Shown here piece after piece: positions 33,451-42,763 of a stretch of 64,000 nt of DNA. A program made the position numbers and the translations under genes. The stretch's first letter is position 1. Each line of letters opens with the position of its first letter. The notes under the pieces are model-generated. The model had not been told where the DNA came from. It did not search any database and worked only from the letters and a program-made list of their open reading frames with translations. The DNA is from DATCYX01 sp963714425 (GTDB lineage Bacteria > Chloroflexota > Anaerolineae > Anaerolineales > UBA4823), in the NCBI GenBank assembly GCA_963714425.1, contig CAVQOI010000009.1, forward strand, positions 186,001 through 250,000. Direction: 5' to 3'.

Positions 33451-34794
33451 ATGAAGCTCGTTAGACCGGGATGGACCTCTCTTATTCTCTGGGCTGTCCT
33501 CCTGGTTGCTCTTTGCCCTGCACCAGGCGCCTCCTCGCGCGCCTCCTTCCCCTCTGCACCTTTGCCGTTTGTCACTCCGCGCAATGCGTACCTCTCCGCT
33601 TCGAACTGCTCGCGGTTGCCGCCGCCCAGCGGGAACATCATCCACGTCGAGACAGTCGCCGAGCTTCAGAATGCAGTCGCCAACCTGACCTCGGGAACCA
33701 CCATCCTGATCGCCGACGGCACCTACGACCTGACCAACACGCTCAACATCCGAAATGCAGATAACGTAGCCATCCGCAGCGCCAGTGGAGACCGCCAGTC
33801 GGTGATCCTGCGCGGGCGGGGTATGAGCAATTCCACTTACGGGAACGTACCTCATGTAATCGCCATCTACGACGCTAGCGATGTGACCATCGCCGACATG
33901 ACCTTGCGCGACGCTTACTACCACCTGGTGCAGATCCACGGCGAAGACGGACCGCAACGCCCACTGTTGTATAACCTGCACTTGATCGACAGCGGCGAGC
34001 AGTTCATCAAAGGCTCCACGGCTGGGCCGCCCGGCCCGTACAGCGACGATGGCGAGGTGGCATGCTCGCTAATTGAGTACACCAACCAAGCGCGCAGCTG
34101 GTACACCAACGGCGTTGACATCCTGGGTGGCGCCGGTTGGATCATCCGCGATAACATCTTCCGTAACATCCGTTATTCCGGCAGCCTGGCTGGCCCGGCG
34201 GTGTTAATGTGGCGCAACTCGCTAGACACCATCGTAGAACGCAACTTGTTCATCGAGTGCGCACGCGGCATTGCCTTAGGCCTCAGCGCGCCCGACAGCA
34301 ACTCGCGCGGTGGCGAGACCACCTATGACCACCAGGGTGGGATCGTGCGCAACAATTTCATCTACCGCCTCGGGGAGGGGGATATCGGTATCACCGTCAA
34401 TTACGCTCGGGATTTCAAGATCTACCACAACACGGTGCTGCTCAACAGCACCTTCCCTTGGGGAGCAATCGAGTATCGCTTCATCGCATCCGGCGGGGAT
34501 ATACGCTACAACCTAACGGATGCCCCGATCTGGCAACGCGATGGCGCCAGCGCCACCCTTGCCGGCAATATCACCAATGCCCAGCTTTCTTGGTTCGTCA
34601 GCCCGGCAACCGGCGACCTGCACCTGAATGCATCAGCAGCGGCAGCCATCGACCATGCCGTCTCCCTGGCGGACGTGCCTGACGATTACGATGGCGCAGC
34701 GCGTCCTATCGGCCCCTCTCCCGACGTAGGTGCGGACGAATACCGCCCGCCCTTGGACGATGAAAAAATCTACCTACCTCTCCTGACGAGATAG
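33451..34794 (+). CDS. Secreted right-handed parallel beta-helix protein
   Basis: The product is about 447 residues from ATG 33451. The signal peptide is SLILWAVLLVALCPAPGASS. The body has beta-helix (pectate-lyase-like) repeats: VAELQNAVANLTSGTTILIADG, then runs of NIRNADNVAIRSAS, DASDVTIADMTLRDA and NNFIYRLGEGDIGITV. Proteins of this fold bind or cleave polysaccharides, but no catalytic residues were assigned. The C-terminus ends DEKIYLPLLTR, similar to a tail common on exported Chloroflexota proteins. A second beta-helix gene follows 4 nt later. Confidence 0.8.
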   Translation: MKLVRPGWTSLILWAVLLVALCPAPGASSRASFPSAPLPFVTPRNAYLSASNCSRLPPPSGNIIHVETVAELQNAVANLTSGTTILIADGTYDLTNTLNIRNADNVAIRSASGDRQSVILRGRGMSNSTYGNVPHVIAIYDASDVTIADMTLRDAYYHLVQIHGEDGPQRPLLYNLHLIDSGEQFIKGSTAGPPGPYSDDGEVACSLIEYTNQARSWYTNGVDILGGAGWIIRDNIFRNIRYSGSLAGPAVLMWRNSLDTIVERNLFIECARGIALGLSAPDSNSRGGETTYDHQGGIVRNNFIYRLGEGDIGITVNYARDFKIYHNTVLLNSTFPWGAIEYRFIASGGDIRYNLTDAPIWQRDGASATLAGNITNAQLSWFVSPATGDLHLNASAAAAIDHAVSLADVPDDYDGAARPIGPSPDVGADEYRPPLDDEKIYLPLLTR

Positions 34795-34798
34795 TTAT

Positions 34799-36613
34799 AT
34801 GGGTATGCTATCCTCCTCTCCTCCCCAGAAGCTTATGGGAGTTCTCATCATCGTCATTATTCTGGCCCTGGGCGCAGCCTACCTCCCCACCCTGGCTGTC
34901 CCCGATAACGCCGTCGTCCCGGGACAGATCCGCACCGACGCCACCTACAACCACGTCGGAGTGCTATGGTGGATTGAGGGCGATTCCGACCTGGACAGCA
35001 ACATGCTGTTAGAATATCGCCCGCAGGGCGAGAGCGTTTGGCTGCCGGGCGCGCCCGCAGTGCGCGCCTACCCCACTATCCGTGTGCAGGATGGCCCACT
35101 GGGGCTGAACTATTGGGCCGCCAGCGCCATGTTCCTCATCCCTGGCAAGAGCTACGAGGTGCGCCTGTCTCTGACAGACCCGGACGGAGGCAGTGCAGTC
35201 CAGCAGGTATCCGCCGCTACGCGCACTGAGCTTCAGCCCGACCCTAGCGGTCGTCAACTTTACGTTATCCCAGGCGCGGGCGGCGGGGATGGCAGCCTCA
35301 CCAACCCCTTTTTGGGACTGCAGGCGGCTGCGGATCACGCCCAGCCAGGAGATGTCTTTCAAGTTGCGGCGGGGTCCTACGCCCCCTTCCAGCTCATCGC
35401 CAGCGGCGCCCCTGGAGAGCCGATTGTCTTCCAGGGTTCTCTACAAGGCGTTGCGATTATCGATGGCGGCGGCACCAACCGCGGGATCGTCACCCTCGGT
35501 GAGTACGACCAATCAATTGCTTACGTTATCCTCGAGGGGCTGACCCTGCAGGATGGGCATTGGGGTGTGGACGCCCAGCACAGCCACGATATCACCTTGC
35601 GCCGCAACACCATCATTGACGTGGACGATGGCGTCGTCAACCGGCGAGGCAGCGCCCTGGAGTACAACCAGACCGTCTGCGATAACGTCATCCAGGGGCG
35701 CACGCCCTGGCCCCTGACTGACGGGCAGATCCCTTCCGAACGCGGCATCGACCTGAAGGGCAGCGGCAATGTCGTCTGCCACAACCGGGTGCAGTATTTC
35801 GGCGATTGCATCTCGGTGCAGCCCTCCACCGGGCCTTCCTACGGCAACGATGTGTTCGGTAACGATGTCTCTTACTGCGTGGACGATGGCATAGAGATCG
35901 ACTATAACCAGGCGAATGCGCGTGTGTGGCGCAACCGGGTGATGAACTCCCGCATGGGAGTCAGCCTGCAGCCCATCCGCGGCGGGCCGGCGTACATCTT
36001 GCGCAACGAGTTCTTTAACCTGGAGAGCAATCCTCTCAAAATGCATAATTACACCACCGGCTACTGGGTTACCCACAACACCGGTGCCAAGCACGGCAAC
36101 GGGCAGGGCGACGACGGCGCCATGTGGCGCAACGCTGTCTTTCGCAACAACATGTTCCTGGGTACGCGCTATGCCTTCGAGTTCACCACTGTGGCAGACG
36201 AGGGCTTTCGCGATTTCGACTACAATGCCTGGGGCACCACGCGCGCCATCGGCAGCCCCGGCGACCCCTATTTCAAGTGGGACAATGTGCGCTACGATCG
36301 CCTGGTCGATTTGCAGGCTATCGGCGTGGAAATCCAGGGAAAAGAGGCTCTCTTCGCTCATCTGGTGAATGCCGTCCTGCTGAGCTCGTGGGATACAGCC
36401 GTACCCCCTGGCAGCCGCGACCTGCGCCTGGTGGCAGGCGCGCCGCAGATCAACGCCGGGGCCAGCCTGCCTAACTTGAACCTCCCCTTCGTGAGTGATG
36501 GACAGCCGGATATGGGGGCTTTCGAGTACGGGGCGGCGCTGCCGGTCTACGGGCCGCGCATAGTCTACCTGGGCATACCTGTTTTTCTGCCTTTGCTCGA
36601 ATCCAACCCATAG
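34799..36613 (+). CDS. Secreted beta-helix protein with N-terminal fibronectin-like domain
   Basis: This 604-residue protein has an N-terminal signal/anchor (LMGVLIIVIILALGAAYLP). Residues about 40-140 form a beta-sandwich like a fibronectin type III domain (YNHVGVLWWIEGDSDLD, YEVRLSLTDPDG). The beta-helix starts near 160 (PFLGLQAAADHAQPGDVFQV), with repeats such as HDITLRRNTIIDVDDGVV and GNDVFGNDVSYCVDDG. It ends VFLPLLESNP, again with an LPLL tail. Together with the preceding gene it looks like a small pair of surface polysaccharide-active or adhesive proteins. Enzymatic activity is unproven. Confidence 0.8.
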   Translation: MGMLSSSPPQKLMGVLIIVIILALGAAYLPTLAVPDNAVVPGQIRTDATYNHVGVLWWIEGDSDLDSNMLLEYRPQGESVWLPGAPAVRAYPTIRVQDGPLGLNYWAASAMFLIPGKSYEVRLSLTDPDGGSAVQQVSAATRTELQPDPSGRQLYVIPGAGGGDGSLTNPFLGLQAAADHAQPGDVFQVAAGSYAPFQLIASGAPGEPIVFQGSLQGVAIIDGGGTNRGIVTLGEYDQSIAYVILEGLTLQDGHWGVDAQHSHDITLRRNTIIDVDDGVVNRRGSALEYNQTVCDNVIQGRTPWPLTDGQIPSERGIDLKGSGNVVCHNRVQYFGDCISVQPSTGPSYGNDVFGNDVSYCVDDGIEIDYNQANARVWRNRVMNSRMGVSLQPIRGGPAYILRNEFFNLESNPLKMHNYTTGYWVTHNTGAKHGNGQGDDGAMWRNAVFRNNMFLGTRYAFEFTTVADEGFRDFDYNAWGTTRAIGSPGDPYFKWDNVRYDRLVDLQAIGVEIQGKEALFAHLVNAVLLSSWDTAVPPGSRDLRLVAGAPQINAGASLPNLNLPFVSDGQPDMGAFEYGAALPVYGPRIVYLGIPVFLPLLESNP

Positions 36614-36750
36614 GCGTCACATGCCGAATCTGCCCCACATTCCCGTCGTCTATGCAATACGTACTATGATCTTTTTGAGTTTTTAATTCCAACTATCCAC
36701 CGTTCAAACGTGATCACACGAAAATAATATTTATCGTTTAAAATTATCTT

Positions 36751-38172
36751 ATGCCCCCAACCAAAATCGCACTCATCGGCGCGGGAAGCGCCATCTTCGG
36801 GCTCAACACCCTGGGGCGCTTCCTGCACTCGCAGCCTCTGCGCGGCGCACACCTGGCCCTGGTCGATCGCGATGATCAGTCCCTGGAGCTGATGGGCCGC
36901 CTGGCAGAGCTGGTCAACCGCCAGTGGGGCGCAGGTATGACCATCTCCACCCACACCCACCACACCGATGCCCTGCCTGGAGCGGGCTTCGTAGTGCTCT
37001 CGATTGAGGTGCCGCCGCGGGAAGCCTTGTGGCGCAGCGACTACGAGATCCCCCTGAAGTACGGCGTGCGCCAGCCCTACGCCGAGAACGGGGGGCCGGG
37101 CGGATTTGCCCACGCCGCCCGCAACATCGGCCCCGTGATGGAGATCGCCCGAGATATGGAGCGCTTGTGCCCGGATGCGTGGCTGGTCAATTTCACAAAC
37201 CCCCTGGCGCGCATCTGTGACGCCGTGGCGCGTTACACAAGCATCAAAGTGGTGGGGCTGTGCCACCAGATCCGCGTGGGATACGCCATGGTCGCCAAAG
37301 CTCTGGAAAGTGATCTTGGCATCCAGGTGCCCGCCGAGTTCACCAGCGCCCACGCCTCGCCACGCTTCACCCCGCACTACCGCCTGGCAGCGCGCCGCGC
37401 CATGCAGAAAATCCAAATCACCGCCGCCGGGCTCAACCACTTCACCTGGATGCTGGATGTACACCGGCTGGACAGCGGCGAAAACCTGTACCCACTGTTC
37501 GCCCAGCGCTGGCAAGAACTGCCGAATAACTTCGAGCCGCTCACCCGCCGTGTGTACGCCGCCTTTGGTCTGTTCCCCATCCCCGGCGACGAGCACCTAT
37601 GCGAATACCTGCCCTGGATGAGCGATCCCCAGACGCATCCCTGGGATAAGTTCGACCTGAGCTTATACGAGTGGGACTTGATGACGCAACGCCGCGCTGA
37701 CGGATTCGTTCGCGTACGCCAGATGCTCACTGGCGATCTGAGCCTGGATACCCTGCTGGAGGGCGACAGCGAGGGCGCCGTGGAGATTGTCGAGAACATC
37801 GCCTGCGCAGGGACGCATTATGCCCAGGCAGTGAACCTGCCCAACCGCGGTTCCATCGCCAACCTGCCGGAAGGCGCCATCGTGGAGATCCCCGGCGTAG
37901 TGAGCGGCGCCGGGGTGCGCGGGTTAGACGTCGGCGAGCTACCCGGTCCCATCGCCGAGCTGTGCCGGCGCGAGATCACCGCCACCCAGCTGTGCGTGGA
38001 CGCCGCTGTTCACGGTGACCGCGCGGCCGCTCTTCAGTGCCTGCTGCTAGATCCGGTCATTTCCGACTTAGACGTTGCCCAAAGCATCCTCGACGATTAC
38101 CTGGTCGCATACCGCGATGAACTACCACAATTCTGGGAGGGATATGATGAAAATCTGGACAAACTTATTTAA
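36751..38172 (+). CDS. Glycoside hydrolase family 4 (NAD- and metal-dependent glycosidase)
   Basis: This 473-residue protein has the NAD-binding motif IALIGAGSAIFG (residues about 6-17). The GH4 hallmarks NFTNP (about 147) and GLCHQ, with the metal-binding Cys171-His172, are present, and FTWML corresponds to the conserved His-containing loop. GH4 enzymes cleave alpha- or beta-glycosides by transient oxidation at C3, needing NAD+ and Mn2+. The sequence resembles the alpha-galactosidase/galacturonidase side of the family, but the sugar is not decided. No signal peptide is seen, so it acts on imported sugars. The DoxX-like gene overlaps its 3' end. Confidence 0.88.
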   Translation: MPPTKIALIGAGSAIFGLNTLGRFLHSQPLRGAHLALVDRDDQSLELMGRLAELVNRQWGAGMTISTHTHHTDALPGAGFVVLSIEVPPREALWRSDYEIPLKYGVRQPYAENGGPGGFAHAARNIGPVMEIARDMERLCPDAWLVNFTNPLARICDAVARYTSIKVVGLCHQIRVGYAMVAKALESDLGIQVPAEFTSAHASPRFTPHYRLAARRAMQKIQITAAGLNHFTWMLDVHRLDSGENLYPLFAQRWQELPNNFEPLTRRVYAAFGLFPIPGDEHLCEYLPWMSDPQTHPWDKFDLSLYEWDLMTQRRADGFVRVRQMLTGDLSLDTLLEGDSEGAVEIVENIACAGTHYAQAVNLPNRGSIANLPEGAIVEIPGVVSGAGVRGLDVGELPGPIAELCRREITATQLCVDAAVHGDRAAALQCLLLDPVISDLDVAQSILDDYLVAYRDELPQFWEGYDENLDKLI

Positions 38173-38656
38173 TATTGTAGATGTCCCCCTTACACGATGG
38201 ATGGCGCGCTATGGCGTGCTGTTTTTACGTGTCAGCCTGGGGATTGTATTCCTATGGTTTGGCGCTCTCAAATTTTTCCCGGGGCTCAGCCCAGCAGAGA
38301 GCCTGGCGGCGCGCACCATCGAGGTCATGACTTTCGGCCTGATACCAGCGCAAACTTCACTGTTAATGCTCGCCGTTTGGGAGAGCCTGATTGGCCTGGG
38401 CTTGATCACAGGCATATTCATGCGCTTTACACTGCTGCTGCTCTTCGTCCAAATGCTCGGGACAATCACCCCGGTGGTTTTCTTCCCCACCGAGGTGTTC
38501 ACGCGCATCCCATACGCCCCAACACTAGAAGGTCAGTACATCATCAAAAACCTTGTATTGATCAGTGCCGGGCTGGTAATCGGGGCTACCGTGCGCGGCG
38601 GTCGGGTGATTGCCGATCCAGAAGACGCCCTCAGCACCACACCTAGCTCTCGGTAA
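38147..38656 (+). CDS. DoxX/DUF417-like small membrane protein
   Basis: ATG 38147, with GGGAGG six bases upstream, gives 169 residues and overlaps the glycosidase gene by 26 nt. Four membrane segments are visible: LFLRVSLGIVFLWFGALKFF, LLMLAVWESLIGLGLITGI, FTLLLLFVQMLGTITPVVFF and NLVLISAGLVIGATV. The pattern FLWFGALKFFPGLSPAES is characteristic of the DoxX/DUF417 group. The role of these proteins is poorly defined; some act as quinol-linked or redox partners. Its overlap with the GH4 gene is likely a local operon. Confidence 0.75.
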   Translation: MKIWTNLFNIVDVPLTRWMARYGVLFLRVSLGIVFLWFGALKFFPGLSPAESLAARTIEVMTFGLIPAQTSLLMLAVWESLIGLGLITGIFMRFTLLLLFVQMLGTITPVVFFPTEVFTRIPYAPTLEGQYIIKNLVLISAGLVIGATVRGGRVIADPEDALSTTPSSR

Positions 38657-38838
38657 TACCGAAAGGCACCATGGGCATAGACACCATGGAGGCTGTTGGG
38701 CCAACAGGTCTCATTTTGCATTTGTTTTTACGCGATGAGGCCAGTTGTTCATTGCCCCCACCACCCCTGCGACACGGTGCGCATCTGGCTGCAGCCTGTT
38801 AAAAATGTACAATATCCAGTTTTTCTATTGGTATAAAA

Positions 38839-39294
38839 CTATTTGTTTTTATACAGCTTTTCAAACTCTTGGTGTGGGATCACTTCTTCACCAATCACGT
38901 AAAGAAATACATAGATCCCGGATGGGCCCATAAACTTGAAATCCTTGCGGATTGCGTTGAGGGTAGCATCGAAGCTGCCATGCGAGCGCAAATACTTCTG
39001 GAATGAGCCATAGGTTTTGTCAAGTTCGAGAATCTTCTGCGCGTTGGAATTGATGGCATTTAGCTTACGGAAATTCCGCACCACGCGGGTATCTTTCATA
39101 AGATCCTCGATATCCTTTTCATGATAATTAGCCACTCTTCGGATATCAAAACCGTGAAATGCCTCACGGATTCCTGGCCACTTGTTATCAATAACCTTCC
39201 AGGATATACCAGCTTGGAAGACGGATTTGCTCATGATCTCCAAGTAATCATTCAAAGATTTTGGGGTGATTTTTGCGGGTGGACCTTCAGGCAT
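38839..39294 (-). CDS. DNA-3-methyladenine glycosylase I-like protein, short form
   Basis: This 151-residue protein has a GGAGT ribosome site. It has the TagI-type core SKSVFQAGISWKVIDNKWPG, then FDIRRVANYHEKDIEDLM, VRNFRKLNAINSNAQKIL and FKFMGPSGIYVFLYVIGE. Typical TagI is about 185-190 residues with an N-terminal Cys-containing zinc site and C-terminal His; here the N-terminal Cys segment is missing. It may be a divergent adenine-glycosylase-fold protein with altered activity. It stands alone between two plus-strand genes. Confidence 0.78.
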   Translation of the reverse strand: MPEGPPAKITPKSLNDYLEIMSKSVFQAGISWKVIDNKWPGIREAFHGFDIRRVANYHEKDIEDLMKDTRVVRNFRKLNAINSNAQKILELDKTYGSFQKYLRSHGSFDATLNAIRKDFKFMGPSGIYVFLYVIGEEVIPHQEFEKLYKNK

Positions 39295-39570
39295 TTTAGA
39301 CTCCTATCTATAGATATCATCTGGTGTTGGACTGGAGTTCATAGCTATCGATCAATGAGCGCCCAACCTGTGGAAAAGCTAGATTCTTCGTCACGAATCC
39401 CTCTTAGTCACCTAACAACATTCAATTGTACATGATACGAGAGGTCGTCTCAATAATTGTTATTGTCCAAAATCTCATTTCCCTTTTCTTCCCCCATATT
39501 GTTTACATTTTCATCAGCCTGGTTGGTGACGTGTGATTGATGATAAACTATGCTCTCAACGCCTATGCAA

Positions 39571-41010
39571 ATGAAGAAAATCCTCTTATATATTATTCTG
39601 CTCATGCTGCTTGCTGGTTGCGGCATCGCCAATGATATTCTAAATAGCTCCAGCACCCCCGCACAACCTCCCGAGTCGGGAGCCAATCCAGCTGCAGACA
39701 CGCGTGTTGATGAAACCCCACAGCCCACCCCGAGCAGTATTTCCCCTCCAACCAGCAACTTGGGGGTCGATCCCGCCCAACTGGCGAATGTAGCGATCTC
39801 CTTTTGGCACCCCTGGTCAGGGGCTACTCGCCAGGTCGTGGACGGATTGGTGGAGGGATTTAACCGTGACAATCCGTGGGGCATTAATGTAAGTGCCACA
39901 GCACAAGGGGATTTCGACCGTATGTATGAGGCTGTCGCTGCTAGTTTAGATTCTCCAGAACGGCCAGATATTAGTGTTGCTTACCTCTACCAGGCTCTCA
40001 CGTGGCAAGCCACCTCTGCAGATCTCCTCACAGACCTGACGCCTTATGTAAACGATCCCATTTGGGGGCTGGACCCTTCCGCGCTGAGTGATTTTTACCC
40101 GGTATATTGGGAGCACGATGTGGTGGACGGCAGGCGTTACGGTGTGCCAGCTGTGGGCTCCGGACAGGTGCTTTACTACAATACTGCGCTGGCCAGCGAG
40201 CTAGGATTCGATTCCCCGCCTGCAACTCCCGAGGAGTTCAAGCAGCAAGCCTGTGGAGCTGCCCAGGCATACCTGCGCGATGGGGATTCCCGCAACGACC
40301 ACAAAGGCGGGTGGATCATCTCCACGCAATATACGGCGGTCTTAGGCTGGATATACGCATTCGGTGGCGAGGTCGTAGCACCCGATGGAATCGGCTACCG
40401 CTTCAATACACCCGAGGTTGAAGCGACCTTCTCCTTTCTGCGCGGATTGCTAGATGACGGTTGCGCCTGGCTCAGCGACAGCCAGCCGCCAGAAGCCGAC
40501 TTTGCAGGTCGTTTAGGGCTCTTTGCCACAGGGAGCGTGGCAGGTATCCCCCACCAGGAGGACGCCTTCGTGCGCGCAGGCAGCCAGGATAGCTGGAGCG
40601 TCCTCCCTTTCCCTACAATTGCATCCGGCGCCGTGCTGCCAGTTTATGCTCCCGCATTCCAAATCCTTGAGTCCTCACCGCACGAACAGCTGGCCGCCTG
40701 GCTTTTTATCAAATACTTAACCGAGCCCGAGCAGCAGGCTCAACTCGCACAGATCAGTGGGTACTTCCCTGTGCGCGCCTCCAGCCTGGCGCATATGGGC
40801 GTGCTTCCTGCCGCCCATCCCCAGTGGAAAGCTGCTCTCGATTTGCTCCCTCACGCAAGGCATGAGCCGAGCTATGCTTCCTGGCGCACTGTACGCTGGG
40901 CGCTGAGCGACGCTGCGACGCAGGTCTTTCGATATTACTTTGAAGTCGAGCGCACATCCACATTGGTGAAATTGCTGGAAGATACCGCCAACGATTTTCA
41001 CAACAAATAA
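39571..41010 (+). CDS. Extracellular solute-binding lipoprotein, family 1 (sugar-type)
   Basis: The product is about 479 residues from the ATG at 39571; an ATG at 39550 is also possible and neither has a clear ribosome site. The lipoprotein signal is LLYIILLMLLAGCGIAN, followed by a Pro/Thr/Ser-rich spacer. The SBP family 1 fold is shown by VAISFWHPWSGATRQVVDGLVEGF, the early GTTAY-like region, and VPAVGSGQVLYYNTALASELGF. It would capture sugars or similar solutes outside the cell. No permease or ATPase gene is next to it, so its transporter partners must be elsewhere. Confidence 0.88.
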   Translation: MKKILLYIILLMLLAGCGIANDILNSSSTPAQPPESGANPAADTRVDETPQPTPSSISPPTSNLGVDPAQLANVAISFWHPWSGATRQVVDGLVEGFNRDNPWGINVSATAQGDFDRMYEAVAASLDSPERPDISVAYLYQALTWQATSADLLTDLTPYVNDPIWGLDPSALSDFYPVYWEHDVVDGRRYGVPAVGSGQVLYYNTALASELGFDSPPATPEEFKQQACGAAQAYLRDGDSRNDHKGGWIISTQYTAVLGWIYAFGGEVVAPDGIGYRFNTPEVEATFSFLRGLLDDGCAWLSDSQPPEADFAGRLGLFATGSVAGIPHQEDAFVRAGSQDSWSVLPFPTIASGAVLPVYAPAFQILESSPHEQLAAWLFIKYLTEPEQQAQLAQISGYFPVRASSLAHMGVLPAAHPQWKAALDLLPHARHEPSYASWRTVRWALSDAATQVFRYYFEVERTSTLVKLLEDTANDFHNK

Positions 41011-41058
41011 ACTCACGCTCTACCATAACATTCACGCATGATCAACCAGGAGGGACTG

Positions 41059-41832
41059 ATGCCTTACGAATCCATCCTCACCGAAATCCACAGTCGTGTG
41101 GGTCTCGTACGACTGAATCGCCCAAAGACATTGAATGCCCTGGATAGTAGCCTGACTCGCGAGCTGGTTGCGGCATTGACCGACTTCGACGCCGATCCAG
41201 GCATTGGCGCCATGGTGATCACAGGCAATGAGCGCGCCTTTGCTGCCGGGGCTGATATAAAAGAGATGGCTGACGCTTCGGCTGTGGAGATGCTCACGCG
41301 CGATATCATTGGCAATTTTGATGGCATCCGGCGGGTAAAAAAGGCGGTCATCGCGGGGGTATCCGGTTGGTGTTTGGGGGGCGGCAACGAGCTGGCTATG
41401 TCTTGCGACATGATTGTAGCCTCGGAGACAGCCCGATTCGGACAGCCAGAGATCAATCTGGGCGTGATCCCCGGGGCAGGCGGCACCCAGCGCCTGACGC
41501 GCGCGGTTGGTAAAGCTATCGCCATGGAAATGGTGCTGAACAATCGCACGTTGTCCGCGTCTGAAGCCTTGCAATACGGGCTGGTCAACCGCGTGGTGCC
41601 AGTGGAACGCTATCTGGATGAAGCCATTAGCCTGGCAGCTCAGATCGCCGAGCGCGCCCCGCTCGCCGTGCAGCTGGGCAAAGAAGCTGTGAACCATGCC
41701 TACGAGTCATTCCTCAGCCAGGGTTTGGTAGTTGAACGCCGCGCATTTTATTCCCTCTTCGCCAGCCAGGATCAGAAAGAGGGCATGGCAGCCTTCTCAG
41801 AGAAGCGGACACCGGAATGGAAAGGTCTGTAG
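41059..41832 (+). CDS. Enoyl-CoA hydratase/isomerase family protein
   Basis: ATG 41059 with an upstream AGGAGG gives 257 residues. The crotonase signature is clear: NERAFAAGADIKEM for the CoA-ester oxyanion hole, then GWCLGGGNELAMSCDM, and the catalytic-type Glu pair in FGQPEINLGVIPGAGGTQRL. Both Glu positions expected for hydratase activity are present. It hydrates 2-trans-enoyl-CoA in beta-oxidation or related pathways. It overlaps the next acetyltransferase gene by 16 nt, so they are co-transcribed though not obviously in one pathway. Confidence 0.93.
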   Translation: MPYESILTEIHSRVGLVRLNRPKTLNALDSSLTRELVAALTDFDADPGIGAMVITGNERAFAAGADIKEMADASAVEMLTRDIIGNFDGIRRVKKAVIAGVSGWCLGGGNELAMSCDMIVASETARFGQPEINLGVIPGAGGTQRLTRAVGKAIAMEMVLNNRTLSASEALQYGLVNRVVPVERYLDEAISLAAQIAERAPLAVQLGKEAVNHAYESFLSQGLVVERRAFYSLFASQDQKEGMAAFSEKRTPEWKGL

Positions 41833-42632
41833 TCACCTTCCGCGAATTGACCAATGGATTGCGCAGCCTTGGGATCAAGCGCAGCCAACCGATCATTGCC
41901 CATGCATCGCTATCGGCTTTTGGCGTTGTGGCTCAAGGAGCTGTGTCTGTCATGGGCGCTTTGTTGGTCGTATCCGACCAGGTGATGATGCCGGTGTTCA
42001 CCTCCAAGACCATGGTAATCCCTGAATCAGGCCCCCCCGATAATGGAATAACCTATGGCTCCCAGCCTGATCAAAACCGCATGGCGGTTTTCTTCCAGCA
42101 TGCGCTACCAGCCGATCGACTGATGGGCGCGGTCGCTGAGGTTTTGCGTAACCATCCGCTAGCGTGGCGCTCGCCTCATCCACTCCTTTCTTTTACGGGT
42201 GTTGGGCTTGATCGAGTCCTGGAGAGGCAGTCTCTCTCCGAACCCCTCTCGCCTATCGCAGAGCTCGTAAATGCGGATGGCTACGTTCTGTTGATAGGAG
42301 TTGATCACACCGTCAACACAAGCATTCATTACGCTGAGCGGCTGGCAGGACGGCATCAGTTCATACGCTGGGCGCTTACTCCATCCGGTGTAGTTGAGTG
42401 CCCGGGCTATCCTGGATGTTCTACAGGATTCCAGGCAATCCTGCCTGACCTGCAGGATGTGACCACCACGACAATCATCGGCAATGCGACAATCCGGGCG
42501 ACGCCCCTGCAACCGCTCGTAGAGCGCGTGCGCCAACGACTGGGAAGCGACCCGCTGGCGTTACTATGCTCTTCGCATCATTGTCAATTCTGTAATGCGA
42601 TACGCCTCCGGCTTGCCGCCAAAAAGGAATAA
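41817..42632 (+). CDS. Aminoglycoside 3-N-acetyltransferase (AAC(3))-family protein
   Basis: This 271-residue protein matches the antibiotic_NAT fold: the N-terminal LTNGLRSLGIKRSQPIIAHASLSAFG, the central HPLLSFTGVG, LLIGVDHTVNTSIHYAERL with the conserved-type His, and a C-terminal helical end. AAC(3) proteins transfer acetyl from acetyl-CoA to aminoglycosides, and many chromosomal members have unknown natural substrates. Resistance should not be assumed from sequence alone. The C-terminal CSSHHCQFC segment is unusual for the family. The start overlaps the enoyl-CoA hydratase stop. Confidence 0.85.
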   Translation: MERSVVTFRELTNGLRSLGIKRSQPIIAHASLSAFGVVAQGAVSVMGALLVVSDQVMMPVFTSKTMVIPESGPPDNGITYGSQPDQNRMAVFFQHALPADRLMGAVAEVLRNHPLAWRSPHPLLSFTGVGLDRVLERQSLSEPLSPIAELVNADGYVLLIGVDHTVNTSIHYAERLAGRHQFIRWALTPSGVVECPGYPGCSTGFQAILPDLQDVTTTTIIGNATIRATPLQPLVERVRQRLGSDPLALLCSSHHCQFCNAIRLRLAAKKE

Positions 42633-42644
42633 AACTTGCACCTG

Positions 42645-42672
42645 TTGACATTTTCTCTTTCACAGGTACAAT
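42645..42672 (+). promoter_or_regulatory. Strong sigma70-type promoter for the secreted unknown gene
   Basis: TTGACA (42645-42650) matches the -35 consensus perfectly and TACAAT (42667-42672) is close to the -10 consensus, with a 16-nt spacer. About 90 nt of leader follow before the ATG at 42764. Confidence 0.7.
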
Positions 42673-42763
42673 GAATTAAGAATTTATCCAATGAGAGTGG
42701 ATCAATGCGTCCCATTTTCCAGAGGGGTTCTTCGTAGTATCTGCCAATTGAAAGGAGAGATCC

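Noticed and set aside
38693..38707. CTGTTGG/CCAACAG inverted repeat as a terminator after the DoxX-like gene
   Set aside because: The loop would be 1 nt unless pairs are opened, leaving a weak 4-bp stem; the following T-rich DNA alone is not enough.
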